Shown: in pieces, positions 37,220-51,600 of the stretch
How the letters are laid out: every line of letters starts with the position of its first letter
Numbering within the stretch: position 1 is the first letter of the stretch
Origin: Macrobrachium rosenbergii
Taxonomy: Eukaryota > Arthropoda > Malacostraca > Decapoda > Palaemonidae
Length of the DNA: 64,000 nucleotides
Direction: 5' to 3'
NCBI RefSeq assembly: GCF_040412425.1
Contig: NC_089753.1
Coordinates: forward strand, 37,465,913-37,529,912
Notes under the pieces: generated by a model
What the model saw: the letters and a program-made list of their open reading frames with translations, nothing else
What the model was told of the DNA's origin: nothing
Databases searched by the model: none
Made by a program: the position numbers and the translations under genes

Positions 37220-38144
37220 TCCTTTTGCTGTGAACCTGTTATCGCCACTAGTTACAAGATCAGTGCCCTGCTAATTGCGTAACTAATTCATTTTCTCCCT
37301 TTCATATTTGTACTTCTTTATTTCCATTACTGTTATATTACACTACCAGTATGTTATTGTAATGTTTTATTATAGTAGAGTGATAAAATATGCAAATGAT
37401 ATGTAAGTAATTATTCAAATAATGAATTATGTAGCTTTTAATGGTGATTCATTTCAGTGTGATACCTCTCAAAGCATAGAGTAAAGTAATGCCATTTTTG
37501 TTCTTCAGCTTAAAATTCTTCACTAAAAACCCAAATTTTTCATCCGAAAAAACCTCACAAAAAAATTAAAAATGGACTTAGCATTCTGTTGAAAATGTGA
37601 ATTTATTATCTCCAATAAAAAGTTTCAGAACACCGATTTTTTTACAAAATGAATCTTCACTGGTCTTCCAGTCGCAAATTGTATCATGTTTTCTTCTGCG
37701 TCCTCCTCTGTCACTGACTTTAATCCATGATCATCTCTGATAAAACCTGAAGTTACTCTATAACTACAATATAATAAATACCACCATAATCACTGCTATT
37801 ACTATCAGAACTATCTGATAGTTCAGGTCTACTACTATCATTGGCATTTCCAAATAAAAGCCTCTGTACTGCTTCATCATCGAGAGAAATCTCCTCCTCC
37901 TATGGCATTTTGATGGTTACTGAAGGTCTGGCCCTTGTCCTGAGATTATTCTGTAAGCTGGAAATCAAATGTTACTGTCTGTTGCCAGAATGCACACAAA
38001 AGCTCCTTAAAATGATGAGGGAAATGTGTTATTTATTATGAGCAGCCTAACTAGAACCAAAAGAATGACGACTGAGGAGATCAGTCCCATGGCATGGACG
38101 AGACCTTTTGACGACTAAGGAGATCAGTACCGCACAGCGAAAGG
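37220..38144 (-). mobile_element. piggyBac-type transposon, internally deleted
   Basis: A 925-bp element between TTAA sites (37216-37219 and 38145-38148) with inverted ends CCTTTCGCTGTG and CCTTTTGCTGTG. On the minus strand at about 37905-37790 it encodes an acidic N-terminal segment, EEEISLDDEAVQRLLFG, then NANDSSRPELSDSSDSNSSD; an acidic, Ser-rich N-terminus of this kind is typical of piggyBac transposases. The catalytic domain is absent. Its ends differ from the element at 34434-35240, so it is a separate family. Confidence 0.75.
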
Positions 38145-38236
38145 TTAATAACCATCTCAGTTACCATAACTAACATCGGCAAACAGCTATTTCTCAATCT
38201 GGTTGTTTATGTCAGTACAGTACTTGCTCTTGTTAA

Positions 38237-38308
38237 TTCCAGTGTTTTGCAAGCAGTAGCTTCCAGTGTTTTGCAAGCAGTAGCTTCCAGTGTTTTGCAA
38301 GCAGCAGA
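38237..38308. repeat. 24-bp tandem repeat, three units
   Basis: Three copies of TTCCAGTGTTTTGCAAGCAG plus TAGC, the last one slightly diverged at its end. Confidence 0.95.
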
Positions 38309-38849
38309 AAGTGGTTGTTGATTGTGAGAAATAGTAACGAATTCTTACACACACCACAAGTTTGGGAAGACTGGTTGAATGTATGATGATTCACACTTAA
38401 CCTATTGAGCTTTTGCTACCAGGCCTATTATTTAGTTAAAAACTAACTTACTTATTCCTTATCTATGAAATCTATGGAAACAGACAGGTATAGGAAGCCT
38501 AGCCTAGTATTATCTACCCAAAAAAAGAAACCCACACACTAAGTATATCCTCATGTAATCTACCGAAAATTCATCACCCTCTATACATGATATATGTGAG
38601 GAAATCATGTTTTGGGACAAAATTTTAAGGTTTTCATGATACACGAGTACATACACAAATTATGGTTCTTTTTGATGCTGTATATTTTTTGAGTTTTATG
38701 GAACATTACTGTTGGAAATGAAACGTGCTTGTGTATTTAGGAGCAATCTTCAGTTCCAATATCTGAAATAATCCAAAAACCAAAACACAGCTTGCCCCAG
38801 GGGTTTCAGATAAGGGATTGTGAGCCTGTACTGGTAAATAATTGCCCCA

Positions 38850-39290
38850 CTGCTAAAGAGAGAAAAGATTTACAATGGGTATGTATATAAGATCTTTCCT
38901 TCTCTATCCAGCAGAAACATGGGCACTGGCAAAAAACAATTCGACTTTATGAAGGTATGATCTAGATTGTTAGCCATGGCCAGGGTAAAGTGGAAAGACA
39001 GTATTACAAATATGAGGAATTAGTGGAGATGTAGAAAAAAAAAAAAAAAAAAAAAAAACAAAGGATCTAGAGCCTGAGATTACTTGGACATGTGATGAGA
39101 AAGGAAGAACACTTGGTCAGAAAAGCAAAACTTTTGGAAGTAGCAAGATGAAGACCTGTGGGATGGCTGTGAAACCCTGGACAAAAGGGAATGAATGAAG
39201 ATCTCAAACTGACAGGAGACGAAGAGATACAGGACAGAAGAGAGTGGAAGGACTCTTTTCCACCTAACCCTAAGACAGAAAATGTTGACA
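38850..39290 (+). pseudogene. LINE 3'-end relic
   Basis: Plus-strand fragments of the C-terminal part of a non-LTR retrotransposon polyprotein: a degraded YNGYVYK...AETWAL-like segment, then MARVKWKDSITNMRN, LRLLGHVMRKEEHLVRKA and ...DRREWKDSFPPNPKTENV. An A25 run (39034-39058) interrupts it. Frame-broken and inactive. It is not the same family as the LINE at 6.0-8.1 kb. Confidence 0.6.
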
Positions 39291-41601
39291 TAAAAATGTT
39301 TATGATGATGATGAGGATGATGTCATGATGATAAAAATACTTGGGCCTGGAAATTAAACAACTGCAACCTTTCACTAACCCATAACCTTCTGTAATTTCA
39401 AAGAGAGATGGCTAAATTACTGCCAAAGGATTCTCATATACATATACAGAAAATGTGTACGTATCTGCCTATGAAATATTACAACCAATCCTACAACCTT
39501 GCCATTGTTAATTGTACAGGTCTTACTCAAGCTTCTCCCAAACCTATCTCTATGCTAACATGGGCTGTTTACTGTAGAAAGCTAAGACTGACTTGCTCCA
39601 ATCAATGAGGATGCCTCAAGCTTGGCAAAACTAAATAAGACAGTGGCCATTTTGCTGAATGATTCTGTCGAGTGAATCCAATGGATTCCTAACACTAGAG
39701 CACAGGTGTACAGAAGCAAGCATCCTTTATATCTATCAGTACCATGAAGTCCCCTTGCCAAAGGGTTTCCTAGGAATATGCCAAAGGATTTGTTCTTAGG
39801 TGGCGTATAAAAATAAGAGAAAGACAGTTTCATTAATAGGAATGCCAGCAGGAGAGGGAGCAGACAGAACAAGAAAAAAACCCAAGGGAACTGGTCAATT
39901 TAGGATACAAAATCTTACCTTAGTGTGATATGGCTTTATATCCCTATAAACTTGGCAACTTCCATTTCTTTTTACTGATTTCAATTAATTAAAAAAATTG
40001 TCAAATCCCTAATCCTAAATTTCTGTACCAGTATGAAATTAATATGGTGCAAGGTTTACATGAACTGAAATATATCTAAAAAAATTTGATCCTTTCCGAT
40101 ACAATATCAGAATTGGTAGAAAAGAGACTAGTAATTTGATTATAAATTAAGAACGGAAATACAGGCTTCTATAAGTTGGAGCAACCTAGCCATGCAGTGT
40201 TACTTAAAGTTGGATATTTCTTTGCAATATTTCAAATTTGTGCACCTGGATGTGTTCTACACAGTTAAGCCTATATATATTAATACAATCTGCAATAAAA
40301 ATATCAAGATTTTAGATATCTACCAGTTTAATATATGTAACAACCTTTTCAATCAGTAGTACAATACTATCATCATGGGCAAGAAAACATTCACCACATT
40401 GTGAGCATCTTCTAATCTTAAAGATAATCATCAAAAATATATATAAATTATATAAAACTACATTTAAAAATAGAAAAAGGGAGACAAAATATAGATATCA
40501 TGGCATTCAGAGCAATACTATACAAAAATGTGTTGCAATCAAACATTTCCATGCATAATCTGTGAGTACTGATATAAAAATAATTTGGGTAAACTCACTA
40601 CTTACAAGAAGTAAAGAATGTATAAAATGAAACTATCAACCTATGGCTACTTAACTATCAATTATAACACTACAATAAATTAAGACTGCAAGTTTTACAA
40701 TACCATAATACAGTATAATTAGTTACTGCGCAGGAAGAGAAAGTGGTAGTACACTTTTGTGATCTTGAAAGAGAATTTCTCTCTTTTAAATTACTTGCCC
40801 AGTAAAAACATTGTCACATTTACTGACATGCTTTTCTATCTTAAGACAAAGAATTTGGAGACTGTAAATAAAAAGAATGTAACTTTCCTTTGCATCAATA
40901 TTTAATTTTGAAATTATATCTGTACCATAATATTTTTATCCATTTACAGTTAAGGCAGATCAAAAAAACTGTTATTCAAATTCCTTATTTCAGACCCACA
41001 TACACTCAGGCAATTTAGAATAATAATTCTGATTGAAAGAAACTGTAAAGAATTACACCGTACTAACAAAGGTCGTGAAATCTGAACTGTTAAGTAATCC
41101 ATTATAGACTTTATTTTCAGTAGCAAAATTCCACATAGGGTATCTTAAATAAGTGACATCCCTAATAATTCTTACATCTAACCTACCCAAGTTCACCTTT
41201 AATACAAAAAAAAAAAATCAGTTACCCTGTTTATACATCCAGAACTTAGCAACTGAAACTGAAAAATATAATAAAAAATTCTGTTAGCTTCTTGGATCCT
41301 TTTCTATAGGTCAATGTTCCTTATCTTCAGGACTTAGCCTTAACCTAATGGCACCCCATATCTCCCAACAGTACAACAAACCAAACAAAAAGCATAACTT
41401 CTTGGAGAAGACAGTCAATATTATTTACTGAATGATGACCAAAAAAAAAGGGGGATAACATTAAAAGTTAGTATTTATTTTGATGGGGCCATTAATGTTT
41501 GGTGACTTTTAAGACTACTGTATACAATTTAAAGACATGAAAAATGAAGTGACTATACCACATACGATTCAGAAGCATACAAAGGTATTTAATCTACTTA
41601 C

Positions 41602-41730
41602 TGATCAGATTGTAAGTAAGTGTACCGTAAGAGGATTCGCGCAAAATCTAATTCTGTAATGGCAGGCAAACCTTTTGAAAACTCATTGAATTCAATTTCG
41701 AGTACTTCTGTTTGAAGATTCTCCATGAAC
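41602..41730 (-). CDS. MICU3: MICU3-like protein, linker/helical exon
   Basis: Encodes MENLQTEVLEIEFNEFSKGL, then PAITELDFARILLRYTYLQS. Human MICU3 has MDNLQTEVLEIEFLSYSNGMNTISEEDFAHILLRYT at this place, a very close match; MICU1 is more distant in the second half. The acceptor is TTTATCAACAG; the donor is GATCA/GTAAGT. Phase 2 in and phase 2 out, agreeing with the exons on both sides. Confidence 0.95.
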
Positions 41731-43750
41731 CTGTTGATAAATGAAGGATATAATTAAGAAAACAAAAAGTTACTAAAAAGCTACTGCTCTAGCACAAGGT
41801 CTATTTACCTTTCAATTTGGTAAAATAAATAAGAAGTCTACTTCCAACTATGTTAAAAGGTGGGGCACCTTCAAGAATGGATAAGTTATAAATTAGATAA
41901 ATTATATCTAATGTATCTAAAACTGTTATGTGATCATTTCTTCTACTGTAAGAAACATCTTAGCTATCATACGAAAATTAACAAAACAGTCTTCTTTACT
42001 CTTATAATTAAATTAAATAACAAAACTGATTTTTCATACAAACCTATCACTCGCAATGTATGAATGTCCCTGACAGTAGCCCTCTGCCTGACAGAGAACA
42101 ATAGTTGTACTGCACATGTGCCACTTAAATCTTCAGGTCTAGAAGAGGTACCTTTATCTATTGTGAGGTCATTAGGATTGGGAGGGGCTTATTATATAAG
42201 TGATGGGTTAGTAAGAAAAAATCCATTTAATTTGATAAATTTTGTTTCAACGCAAACCCCACACTCATTGCTTGAACTGCAATTGAGGAGGGGGGTTCAA
42301 GCTGCTGAATGCCAAAGAATACTGACTTGGACATCCAAGGGACTCAAAAATGTAAGGGACCATAGTCAATGATTTGTACATGTCTAAAAAATTATGGGAA
42401 CTGAATCCTAAACATATTCTAAACACATTAATTGGTACCTTATGCATTTTCTTTTTTCCTGTTTAACTAAGGGAAATGCATCTATTATCTGTCTAAAAGT
42501 GCTGCCATATAAATCATATCTGTCAAATCTTTAATTTGTGTCAGACTGCTAGGAAAATTTTTCTTGTTACACACTTTATGTAGATTTCTCTTATGAAACA
42601 TTTCTGGATGTTCCAAAGTTTCATTCAGCACCAGAGATGTTCACATGCAAGATTTTCTATGGCAAAAAATTATTCATAATAAGACGCTTAGAGGTAAAGG
42701 CATATTGCTCTTCCCGCCTCTTAATCACTTGAGTAAGAAGCAAAACAAAGGGATGGCACAGGACTGTAGAATTACCCTACTATCAGGGGTTTGAGTCTCT
42801 GAAGTCAAGTGCTAAAGATATCCAATGGAATTGCAGCTCTCAGCATGGTAGCTCTTACAGGGGAAGAGATGATTCTCACTGACCCACTTCTAAGATGCAT
42901 ATGTCAAACGTCTCTTTTGCAGTGTGAGGTTCAACAATGGAGCAGCTTGGCAACAAAGACAAATCCCTGGGGGTGGGGAGGGCAGCTTGGATACAACCAA
43001 TGAAGAATCTACACTTCTTCTCACAAGGGATGGATCAATTTTCTAGTTCCATGGAAGACCAAATCTAGTCCACCAAGAAAGGTGTCCACAGGGCAAATGA
43101 ACAATCCTGGTATATCTCACAGGTAAGCAGACCTGCATACTGTAATAGATGAGGGTCCCCATTAATGTTATAAATTTATATATAGTATATATATATTTAT
43201 ACTGTATATAGTATTTGGCTGGAATTTCCTAGCAAACACTTACAGCTTCACTGAGGCAACTCAATGCTAGATGAAGAGTGAAACACAAACACAGACAACA
43301 CTTAATAAACAAAAGAAAAGAGTAATATAAAGCAAAATTACAAAGTAATATAATGCAAGAAAGGTCAATAATGTAACTCAAATAGAAAAAACAACTGCTG
43401 ATGAACACAACACTGTAATTGATGCAGTATACAAAAACTAAAGATATAGGAGAAAATAACCAATAATTCCTACTGAAGGTTAACAAAATTACTCTTTAGC
43501 ACTAAGAAAGTAGAAAGCCCAGAATTACAAAACACAAATAAAAATAAAAAACAAGACAAAGAAAAACTCTCCCTTCATAGATATTACTACACTAATTCTA
43601 ACTGAAGGTATAAAGAAACCCTTAAGTTACTTAATAGGAACATGAACTAATAAAAATCATTAACTAGTTAACCAGTCGTTACCTACTTTATGTCAATCAC
43701 TAAACCGAAGTTAACACACCCAAAACCTATATACTGTATACAGTACATCA

Positions 43751-43880
43751 ACCATGCCCAAAAGAACTATATAGAAAACCATGTGGCAATACCCAAAAGA
43801 ACTACTATAAAGAAAACAGTATATCTACCATGCCCAAAAGAACTATATAGAAAACAATGTGACTATACCCAAAATAACTA
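43751..43880. repeat. 76-bp tandem duplication
   Basis: Two neighbouring units containing ACCATGCCCAAAAGAACTAT and ATACCCAAAA...ACTAC, offset by 76 bp; imperfect. Non-coding. Confidence 0.75.
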
Positions 43881-44073
43881 CATTAAACCCCTCGTATTTT
43901 CGGTCTCAGCTACTCGCGGATTTCTCTATAGAACATATATACGCATTATTCGCTGAAAATCTGCCCATTCACAGTATTTTTCACTGAGAAATATTCACTA
44001 ATTACTGTATTTTCATCTCATTTTCATGACTAAATGCACTTTTTGGTGATAAAACTATTAAAAAACTCAGGTA

Positions 44074-45430
44074 GTGCTCAAGTTACGATAGTTCACCTTA
44101 CGATAATTCGATTTTGCAATGGGGTAAGCAATTAATACCAATATGACAATATTTATATAATATTTTTAAATTTCGAACAGGTGCAGGCAGCAGCGTACAA
44201 TCAGGCAGAGAGAGAGACAAAATTACAATAGACCAGCTTCTTTTCCTCCAACTCTTTATCCCATCTTCTAGTTAAAAAAGTAACAGAGAATGATAAAAGT
44301 ATTGTTAGCAACGTTATACTCTTGCATAAATGCGTACAGCCATAAACAACCGACTGAGAAACTGTTGTTTTGTTTATCACTGAATCGGATAACACCAGCC
44401 CCTTGGCTTGTATTTCAACCATCGTACGGTAATACACAATTACTATAGGTTATAGTACAAATGATAAGTAGAATAGGACTGATATATTTTTACATTATAC
44501 CCTTATTCGGTATGGATAAAAGATTGGCAAGGAAATAAACTGCTAAATTTATGCTGCACATTGTAGCTGAAGCTGAGAAAACAATGTTCAAGCTGCTAAA
44601 GACTATAAATTATCGTGTATCGGCAACACGGATGAAACTACTGTAATTACAATTGGAGAGAAAGTATTTTAATCAAAACTACTGGGCATGAAAGAACACA
44701 TTACTGCTATTTTTATGTTGATAAATGATAAATACATAAAGCTTGTATTATGGTGAAGTCAAGTGAAAATAGCAAATAGAATCTTAATATTTTTTACACA
44801 AAACAACCTCCCCCAAATGGCCAACATCATCTATTAACGAAAAAACAGCTAAATTAATTTCACAACGAGATGTACAGTATTTAAGTTATATTTCAACTTA
44901 AAAACACTTTGTACAGTGTTACTTAAATGCGGTGAAATAAACGCTGCATAAACGATTTCCAAACCAAAACACTGATCGCAATTTATAATACAAAAGCTAT
45001 ATAAGAATATATACAACATTATTGGATACAGTGAATTAAGGCATAACATTTTAACAGATCGATGAAAAAGATGAATATTCATTATGTTGATGTTTGTATA
45101 ATACGATATGTGAATATACAGTACAGTATAATGTAGGCTACACTACCATGATAAACCACAGCCTTGGCTAAGCTAATTCTTGTCTGTTATTCAATTTCTC
45201 TTTGTATTGAATTATCATGTCACTCTGCATGAACCTCCAGAATTAGCTGATATTAATAATTACTATACTGTGTATGTATAGAGTATATTTTACAGTGTAG
45301 GCAAGGCTATCATATATGTATACATAGTACCGAATACCATAGTGTAGGCTAGGCTATATTCGGGATACGTTTTTTCCAACAAAGATGGGTTTTTTGGAAC
45401 CTAACCCCACTGTAAGTAGGATAACACCTG
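44074..45430 (+). mobile_element. Pogo-like DNA transposon relic inserted in the MITE
   Basis: A 1357-bp insert flanked by TA (44072-44073 and 45431-45432) within the ACTCAGGTA..GAGCATT sequence that is uninterrupted in the copy at 229-545, so the empty site is known. On the plus strand about 44546-44700 there are remnants that resemble a pogo/Tigger transposase: IVAEAEK, a DNA-binding-like AAKDYKL stretch, IGNTDETTV (first catalytic-region motif) and a GHEKTHYC-like stretch in another frame. The ends are only weakly inverted, so the boundaries are less sure than the flanking TA suggests. Confidence 0.55.
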
Positions 45431-45531
45431 TATGAGCATTTTTAGTTTTTTTGTGTGTGTTTGAACTATCAAAATAGGTAGTTCAAAGTGTTTTTTGAAG
45501 AGTTCTAAGTATTAGCGGGTTCTAGCTATTC

Positions 45532-45704
<173 letters not shown>

Positions 45705-46292
45705 GCATCCCCCGTGAATATAGGGGGTTTACTGCATTTAGAAAACAATGTGAAAGCTGACACCAAGCACTGCACAATAATCCTTATTCCCAAAATACAA
45801 AAGGTAATTACTTACAGAAAATCTTTGAAAGCAAGAACCAACAATTTGGGCAGATGACTCAAACAAAAAATTAACAACCTGTTATATTGTAGAATCCAGT
45901 GATTACAAACAGAGAAATTTGAGGGGAAAAGGGTGATATAATTTGAAGAAATAACGTAATTAGGGTCTTGCTGGCACAGTGCATTGGTACTACTGCTCTT
46001 CTAGAACATTAAAAAGACATGAACATAGACAATATATGCATAATGGGTTTGTGGTGGAACAAATCTAATTTATTAGAAAGACTATGATTTTATTAGGGCA
46101 TTGCTTATCTAACTCATAATCCCTTTACTAGTGATGCTTGTCAAACATCAAAAAAATTTTGAGACAAAGTTTAATGAACCAAGAAACAGAAAATTTTCCT
46201 TGGGTAAATCATTGCTATTATTTAACAAAAGAGCATATATATATTGATAAATCAACATCAGACCAGATAAAAAAAAACTTTTAGGGACCTAC

Positions 46293-46431
46293 ATTTTAAA
46301 CTCTTCAAATTTCAAATCTTGTTTCCCTTTCCGTCCAAAGAAGTGTACGAGCAAAGTGGTATCAACAACATGACTCTTCTGCAACTCATCCTCCAAAGGC
46401 TCAGGCTCCTCCTCACCTGTCGGATATAGTC
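46293..46431 (-). CDS. MICU3: MICU3-like protein, acidic linker exon
   Basis: Encodes LYPTGEEEPEPLEDELQKSH, an acidic linker, then VVDTTLLVHFFGRKGKQDLK and FEEFK. Human MICU3 has TDTTLLVHFFGKKGKAELNFEDF here; the DTTLLVHFFG core identifies the MICU3 branch. The linker is shorter than in the human protein. The acceptor is TTTCTTACACAG; the donor is AAAAT/GTAGGT. It enters in phase 1 and leaves in phase 2. The upstream open frame to 46570 is intron. Confidence 0.93.
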
Positions 46432-48619
46432 CTGTGTAAGAAACAAAGATGCACAGTGAGAGGTTAATGTTCAAAAGCACACAACTTATGCAAATGAACA
46501 TCAGCTGCATGAGCACATAACACAATCTCAGATTATAAGTTAAGAGAAGATGTAAATAATCCAAGACCATGAGGTAAGAGAAGATGTAAGCTCAAATAAT
46601 TGGTGTTAGGATAGACATATCAACACTGGGAAGAGCAAGAACAACAAATAAGAAAAACAGACACACACACAACATAACAGGTTTCTGTGGCTATGCTTAA
46701 TAAAAAAATTTCTGTGGCTATGCTCAATAAGAAATAAGATGTTAGTACACCCTCCATTACTTTAAGCATACTTTCTCTATTATCTGTAAAATGCAATTTC
46801 GACAAAAAGTGTTCATAGTAGTTAGTTCAACGTAAACCTATAATAGGTCCTGCCACAAAACCCTTTGTAAACTGAAAATATGCTTTCACCTACAAAAGAT
46901 CACTCCCTTACAACAAGTAAGTCATTACAAGAAATAAAACTTGACCACTAAGCATATTTTCAGCTTGATCAGCAGACAACTCTCTCATGAAACCTTTTCT
47001 AGTCCTTTACAGGCTCAAATGACAACCATTCTACACAGTAGTTATAATCCTTAAGGTACCTATTACTGTAATAACAAATTTTGAGAGCCACAGATCATGA
47101 TATTAGCTCACATACGCTCACACTTATATGAAACATTTTACAATTAGCACAAGCTTTCACACAGTAATTCTCAAATCTCATACTAAATGGGAGTTTAAAT
47201 TTTCTCTTTGCAATGATGAAACTGACCATTGTTAAGGAAACCTTTAAAACGACTGCTTTATTTGCCCAGGTAATTATTTTTCCTGCTGAGATCTTCATTT
47301 ACTCTACTTCTTCTATGTTTTGTTAGGCATGGCTTTTAGTTTTAGAAATATACTTTTTATTGTAACCAAAATATCTCCTCAAGTCATTTTGCCTCAGTAC
47401 TAAAACTTTTCCATCAGCACTCTGTTAAAAGGCTTTTCTCTTTTCTTCAACAACTTATGACTTTGCTGGTTATCTTCCTGTAATACATCTGCAACCTATT
47501 CTTAGATATGTTTTCACATGGCTTTTATCTTTCATTCCAGTAATTACAACCACCATCTCCTATTGAGCAGTTGTTTATCTTCGCTTATTCCCCTCTTCAG
47601 TTTTCCAGGTATTATTACAAGGCATCAACCAAAAGCATAATAAAATAGTGGTGTGGCTCAAAACCACCACATTCAATGCTCTTGTAGCTTGGCTATTTGA
47701 TTTTGGATGGAATGAAGCTTCTTAAAATTAATTAGACTTTATCACACAAATGAAAATGCATTTTCAAGTGTAGCATTAAAAAATCTGGTACTGTCCATGA
47801 GAGACAATGTATGGGTACATATATTCACAGCAACTTCTGCTATTCTTAAAGAGATGTAGTACACTGAGGTATGCAAGAATTTTTACTGGGAATACTGTTA
47901 CTGAAATACTGTAAATTTCTTTAAAAATCCAACTTCATCGTCCACACAAGAGAGATATACCTGGGTCGTAAGTTTTGTGTCTCGCACTGAATATAATTAG
48001 GCTGAAATTTATCCACTACATTATGTAAAATATTTCAAAAGCCATGATTTTTATAACTAATGGCAAGGACCCACCCACCTATCTTTCAAATATGCTGTAT
48101 ACAGTACTTCAAAATTGAATTTCCCTTTAAACACGTGAGCACCATAAAGGATAGAAAAAGCATACCCATGCATGAGCACATTTAGATACAGTACAGAACA
48201 TAATGTATAAGCTCAAGAAATTACACTGCAACCTCTTTTGAATCCTGTACTTTTCCTATAACTAACACCGCTTAAATACTAGAACACCTTACCTTATCAT
48301 AAACCTCTTTGACAATGCACAGACAAATGACAGACAATGATATTTTAGCAAAAATATGGACACTAGCCATCCATTGAAAAGAGCTTCCCATACTACAAAG
48401 ATACTACAAATTATCTACAGAAAATATCTTTAACCACCATGAAATGAAGTTAGGAAATTTAACTCTTAAAAACAGTTCAAATTACAGTACTTGGATAGAA
48501 ATATTGAATAACTATGTTGTAATTCTCAAAATATGGATCTTGAAACTAAATTATTCTTATCCTTGTAAGAAAAATGAACATAAAAGCCCTAAATTTAATA
48601 AAATGAATAAAACAATCAC
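46432..48619 (-). other. MICU3 intron
   Basis: A 2.2-kb AT-rich intron. I see no gene or transposon in it. Confidence 0.6.
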
Positions 48620-48698
48620 CTGCATCTGCAACTTTTACGACACCTTCCAATGCTCTATTCAGCCTGTCACGCCTTGCAGTGCTGAAGATCTTCTCCAA
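48620..48698 (-). CDS. MICU3: MICU3-like protein, exon after EF-hand 1
   Basis: Encodes LEKIFSTARRDRLNRALEGV then VKVADA. In MICU3 the first EF-hand ends ...KKEFLVLQEIFRKKNEKRE, so LEKIFSTARRDR fits the helix that leaves that hand. The acceptor is AATGTTTACAG (phase 0); the donor is GCAG/GTGATT (phase 1), agreeing with the exon at 46293-46431. This is the most 5' MICU exon that I can identify; the EF-hand itself is not in the window. Confidence 0.85.
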
Positions 48699-51600
48699 CT
48701 GTAAACATTTAAATTCTTTGTAAAGTCTGACATATAAGTGGCAATACATACCTTTTTAATATGGAGTAACTATGAATATGAGTAACCAAAATATAGCATG
48801 AACACTTGCATAAGTAAATTTTATATAGTAATGTAAAAGTGATGATGTGCGCAATGTTTATAAAACATGTATACTGAGTAATGTGTACCAATATACCAAC
48901 AAAAACTTATAGTTAAGATAACAACAGTCTAACAATATATAATAACAAATAAACCAAGAAAACAATACTGTACAGTTATGGATTCTAAATATATTCCTCT
49001 GTGAACTGGGAGACATTCTTGATATGCATGTATACATACTAGGTTTAAAGTCACCTATGATAATCCTCTACATTGTTGAAAAACTGTTTCCATATCTAAC
49101 AAAGAAATTCAAATACTAAAACTTATGCAGTGCAATAAATAAAAAGCTTTTAAAAAAATTATACAGCTCGACCTAATCAGTTAAAATTATTATATCATTG
49201 TATATTAAACGGCAATGAAATGCTCAGTAACCTCTTTCAGCAAGATGATTTATGCAGTAAGCCATAGTCAAAACCCAGATGAAAAACACAGTAATCCAGT
49301 TTATGGAAGAGGGACAGTAAGGGTGAAATAGAGGGGAAAATATTGCATGAAATGGCATACAAGTAGTAAACCTTACCAGTTATTCTTTACAGATCCCCAG
49401 AGGACACATAACAGAGAAGCTTTGAGAAAATATTCAAACATTTAGGTGAAAATCACTGTTTTAATCATTACACATTCCCATTCAATCCAGTCTGAATGTG
49501 TCATGTAGTCAGAAGCAATCATGTGTGGCAGCTTATTCAGGCAAGACAGCATTGTTCACCTGCTTTCTTAAAACTCAAAGTTACTTAGATGTTTATAAAA
49601 AAATTTTGTCCGCAATTTGAAAATGGCATCAAGCAAAAGCAAAAAGCACATCAGTTCCAATTCAATCACACAAAAATATAACTTTCAAATTTTTGGCATT
49701 TGTTACCATCACAGATTATCACGGGCAAACTGATGATATCACAACTTTTACTGTTACGCATGTAGAGCTCATTAATGGTGAAACTCTTTGTTAAGGCAGC
49801 TCCATTGTCAGTTGAATGTGTATATATAAATTTTTGAACAATGACTTGTCTACAGTTATCAGTTATTTTGTAAAATGACAGCCATTTGTACTACTCAATC
49901 CATATGTAGAGTACAGCACATGAAATCAATAGGAACACAAAACAAACCTTGCAAAATCTAATCTGACAACTTTTGTAATTTAGAATACTATTTTTTAACT
50001 AACTGAAAACTTTAGTTCAATCTGGATGGAGTACAACACCCATTTGTATAATGCACACAATAGTTTGAGCCATATCTAAAACTTGGATAATCTGGGAAAA
50101 ACCTCACTAATTTCTTATTTAACTTTACATACTCCTCTTTTTCACATACCACTGCATACCCATTTCTCTGACAAAAATTGCTCAAAACAAAACTCAGATA
50201 AACTTTATTACATTTCCAAGTATTAAAATCATAAAAGTCAGTTATTTCCTACAATTGTACAGGTCTTCACCATGATATGACAATAATCAAGAGCAATTTA
50301 CTACAATATAAAGCTCTCAATGCATGATATTCATATACTGTACTATTTTCATCTACCAAAGAAAATTACTTTCAGCATCTTCTACTAAAATACCTCTACT
50401 TTCAAGCTTTAAAAAACGAGGCTGTACACTATAAAAACATTCCATGTTCAAGACTTTGTGGTTTACATCTAGACACTACTTTTGCTTTAGGTTACGCTTG
50501 CAGACACAATTGTGTCACACCCATTTATTTTGAAGAACAGTACTATACTATTATTTTCATAATTGTGCATCAACATTTTACTACCCTTTTGCCTCTATAT
50601 TAAGATAACATTCAGTAATACTACTAAGATGGTTTCACCTTGCAAATCCACTGCCAGTGATAGGCTATTCCCATTTTCATAAAGCAACCATGGTTCCTAT
50701 TAACAACACTTAACCCATAGAATATGTAGGCAGGCAAATAAAAACACATTTCAATACACTGTATCCATACATCGCATACAGAGAAGAAATTATATCTTAA
50801 TATCCTTCTGCGAAAAAACAACATGCCACCCCTTCAAATTCCTAAAAAATGTACTTAAGACTCAATGAAAACTTGATATCAAATCTCTAAAAATAACAAA
50901 ATACTTATTTTCAGTAAATATACAATCTGTCTGCCACAAGAAGAATGATTTTCTTAAAGCTACCCGTTATACCTAATACTAAGGAATTCAATTCAGTTGT
51001 AGTATATCTAAATTTTCTATCTTTACAGCCTATTACTGTACAGTACAAGCTTTTTTCTTGTCAGATCCAGCCAACATTGTTGCCCAGCTGCAATGCTTTT
51101 CTGTCTATCGTACAGAAGACAGAAGATGTAAGGCAGTCTCACAATGCATGAACAACCTGGACTGTAAGGTATATCTCAATCCCTTTCCTCACTAATCCTA
51201 AATTTGTATTGCTGCCAAGAGCTGTTTCTGGCCCCCATGTGGAAACAACTTACTGCTTTTGTCTGTTAGACAAGAGATTATTGAACCTGGAGGAACATTC
51301 AGGACTATGAAGGTGTTCATATATACAACCGATGGATTTGTATGAAAAATCTGGCTTTGTGTTAAAAAAATATCTAACCTATACTGCTTAAGAATGAAAT
51401 AATGACAAAAGACTGTTTACTCCTTAGACCATCTGTCCACAAAGAATCTTTGAGAGCTAACATTGCTTAATGTTTTACCCTGAATATCAAAATGTAAAAG
51501 AAAATAATAACAGTACCTACACACTAAACCCTTTTATAATTAAGTAAACAATAAAAAATCCATTTTCAATGCCAAACTCGGCAAGTTGAGAACATTTCTA

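Larger units (their letters stand above)
27367..41601 (-). other. 14.2-kb MICU3 intron
   Basis: The largest fully enclosed intron. It contains family-B repeats (31.8 and 36.3 kb), a self-nested TA element (30.4-30.9 kb), two TTAA-flanked elements (34.4-35.2 and 37.2-38.1 kb), a direct duplication (35.7 and 36.8 kb), an AG array and a LINE relic (38.85-39.29 kb). The stretches 27.4-30.3, 32.1-34.4 and 39.4-41.6 kb are AT-rich with nothing I can name. Confidence 0.7.

Noticed and set aside
42064..42372. A 102-codon open frame in the 41.7-46.3 kb intron
   Set aside because: No recognisable motif and no splice or codon evidence; compatible with chance in a region where stops happen to be sparse.
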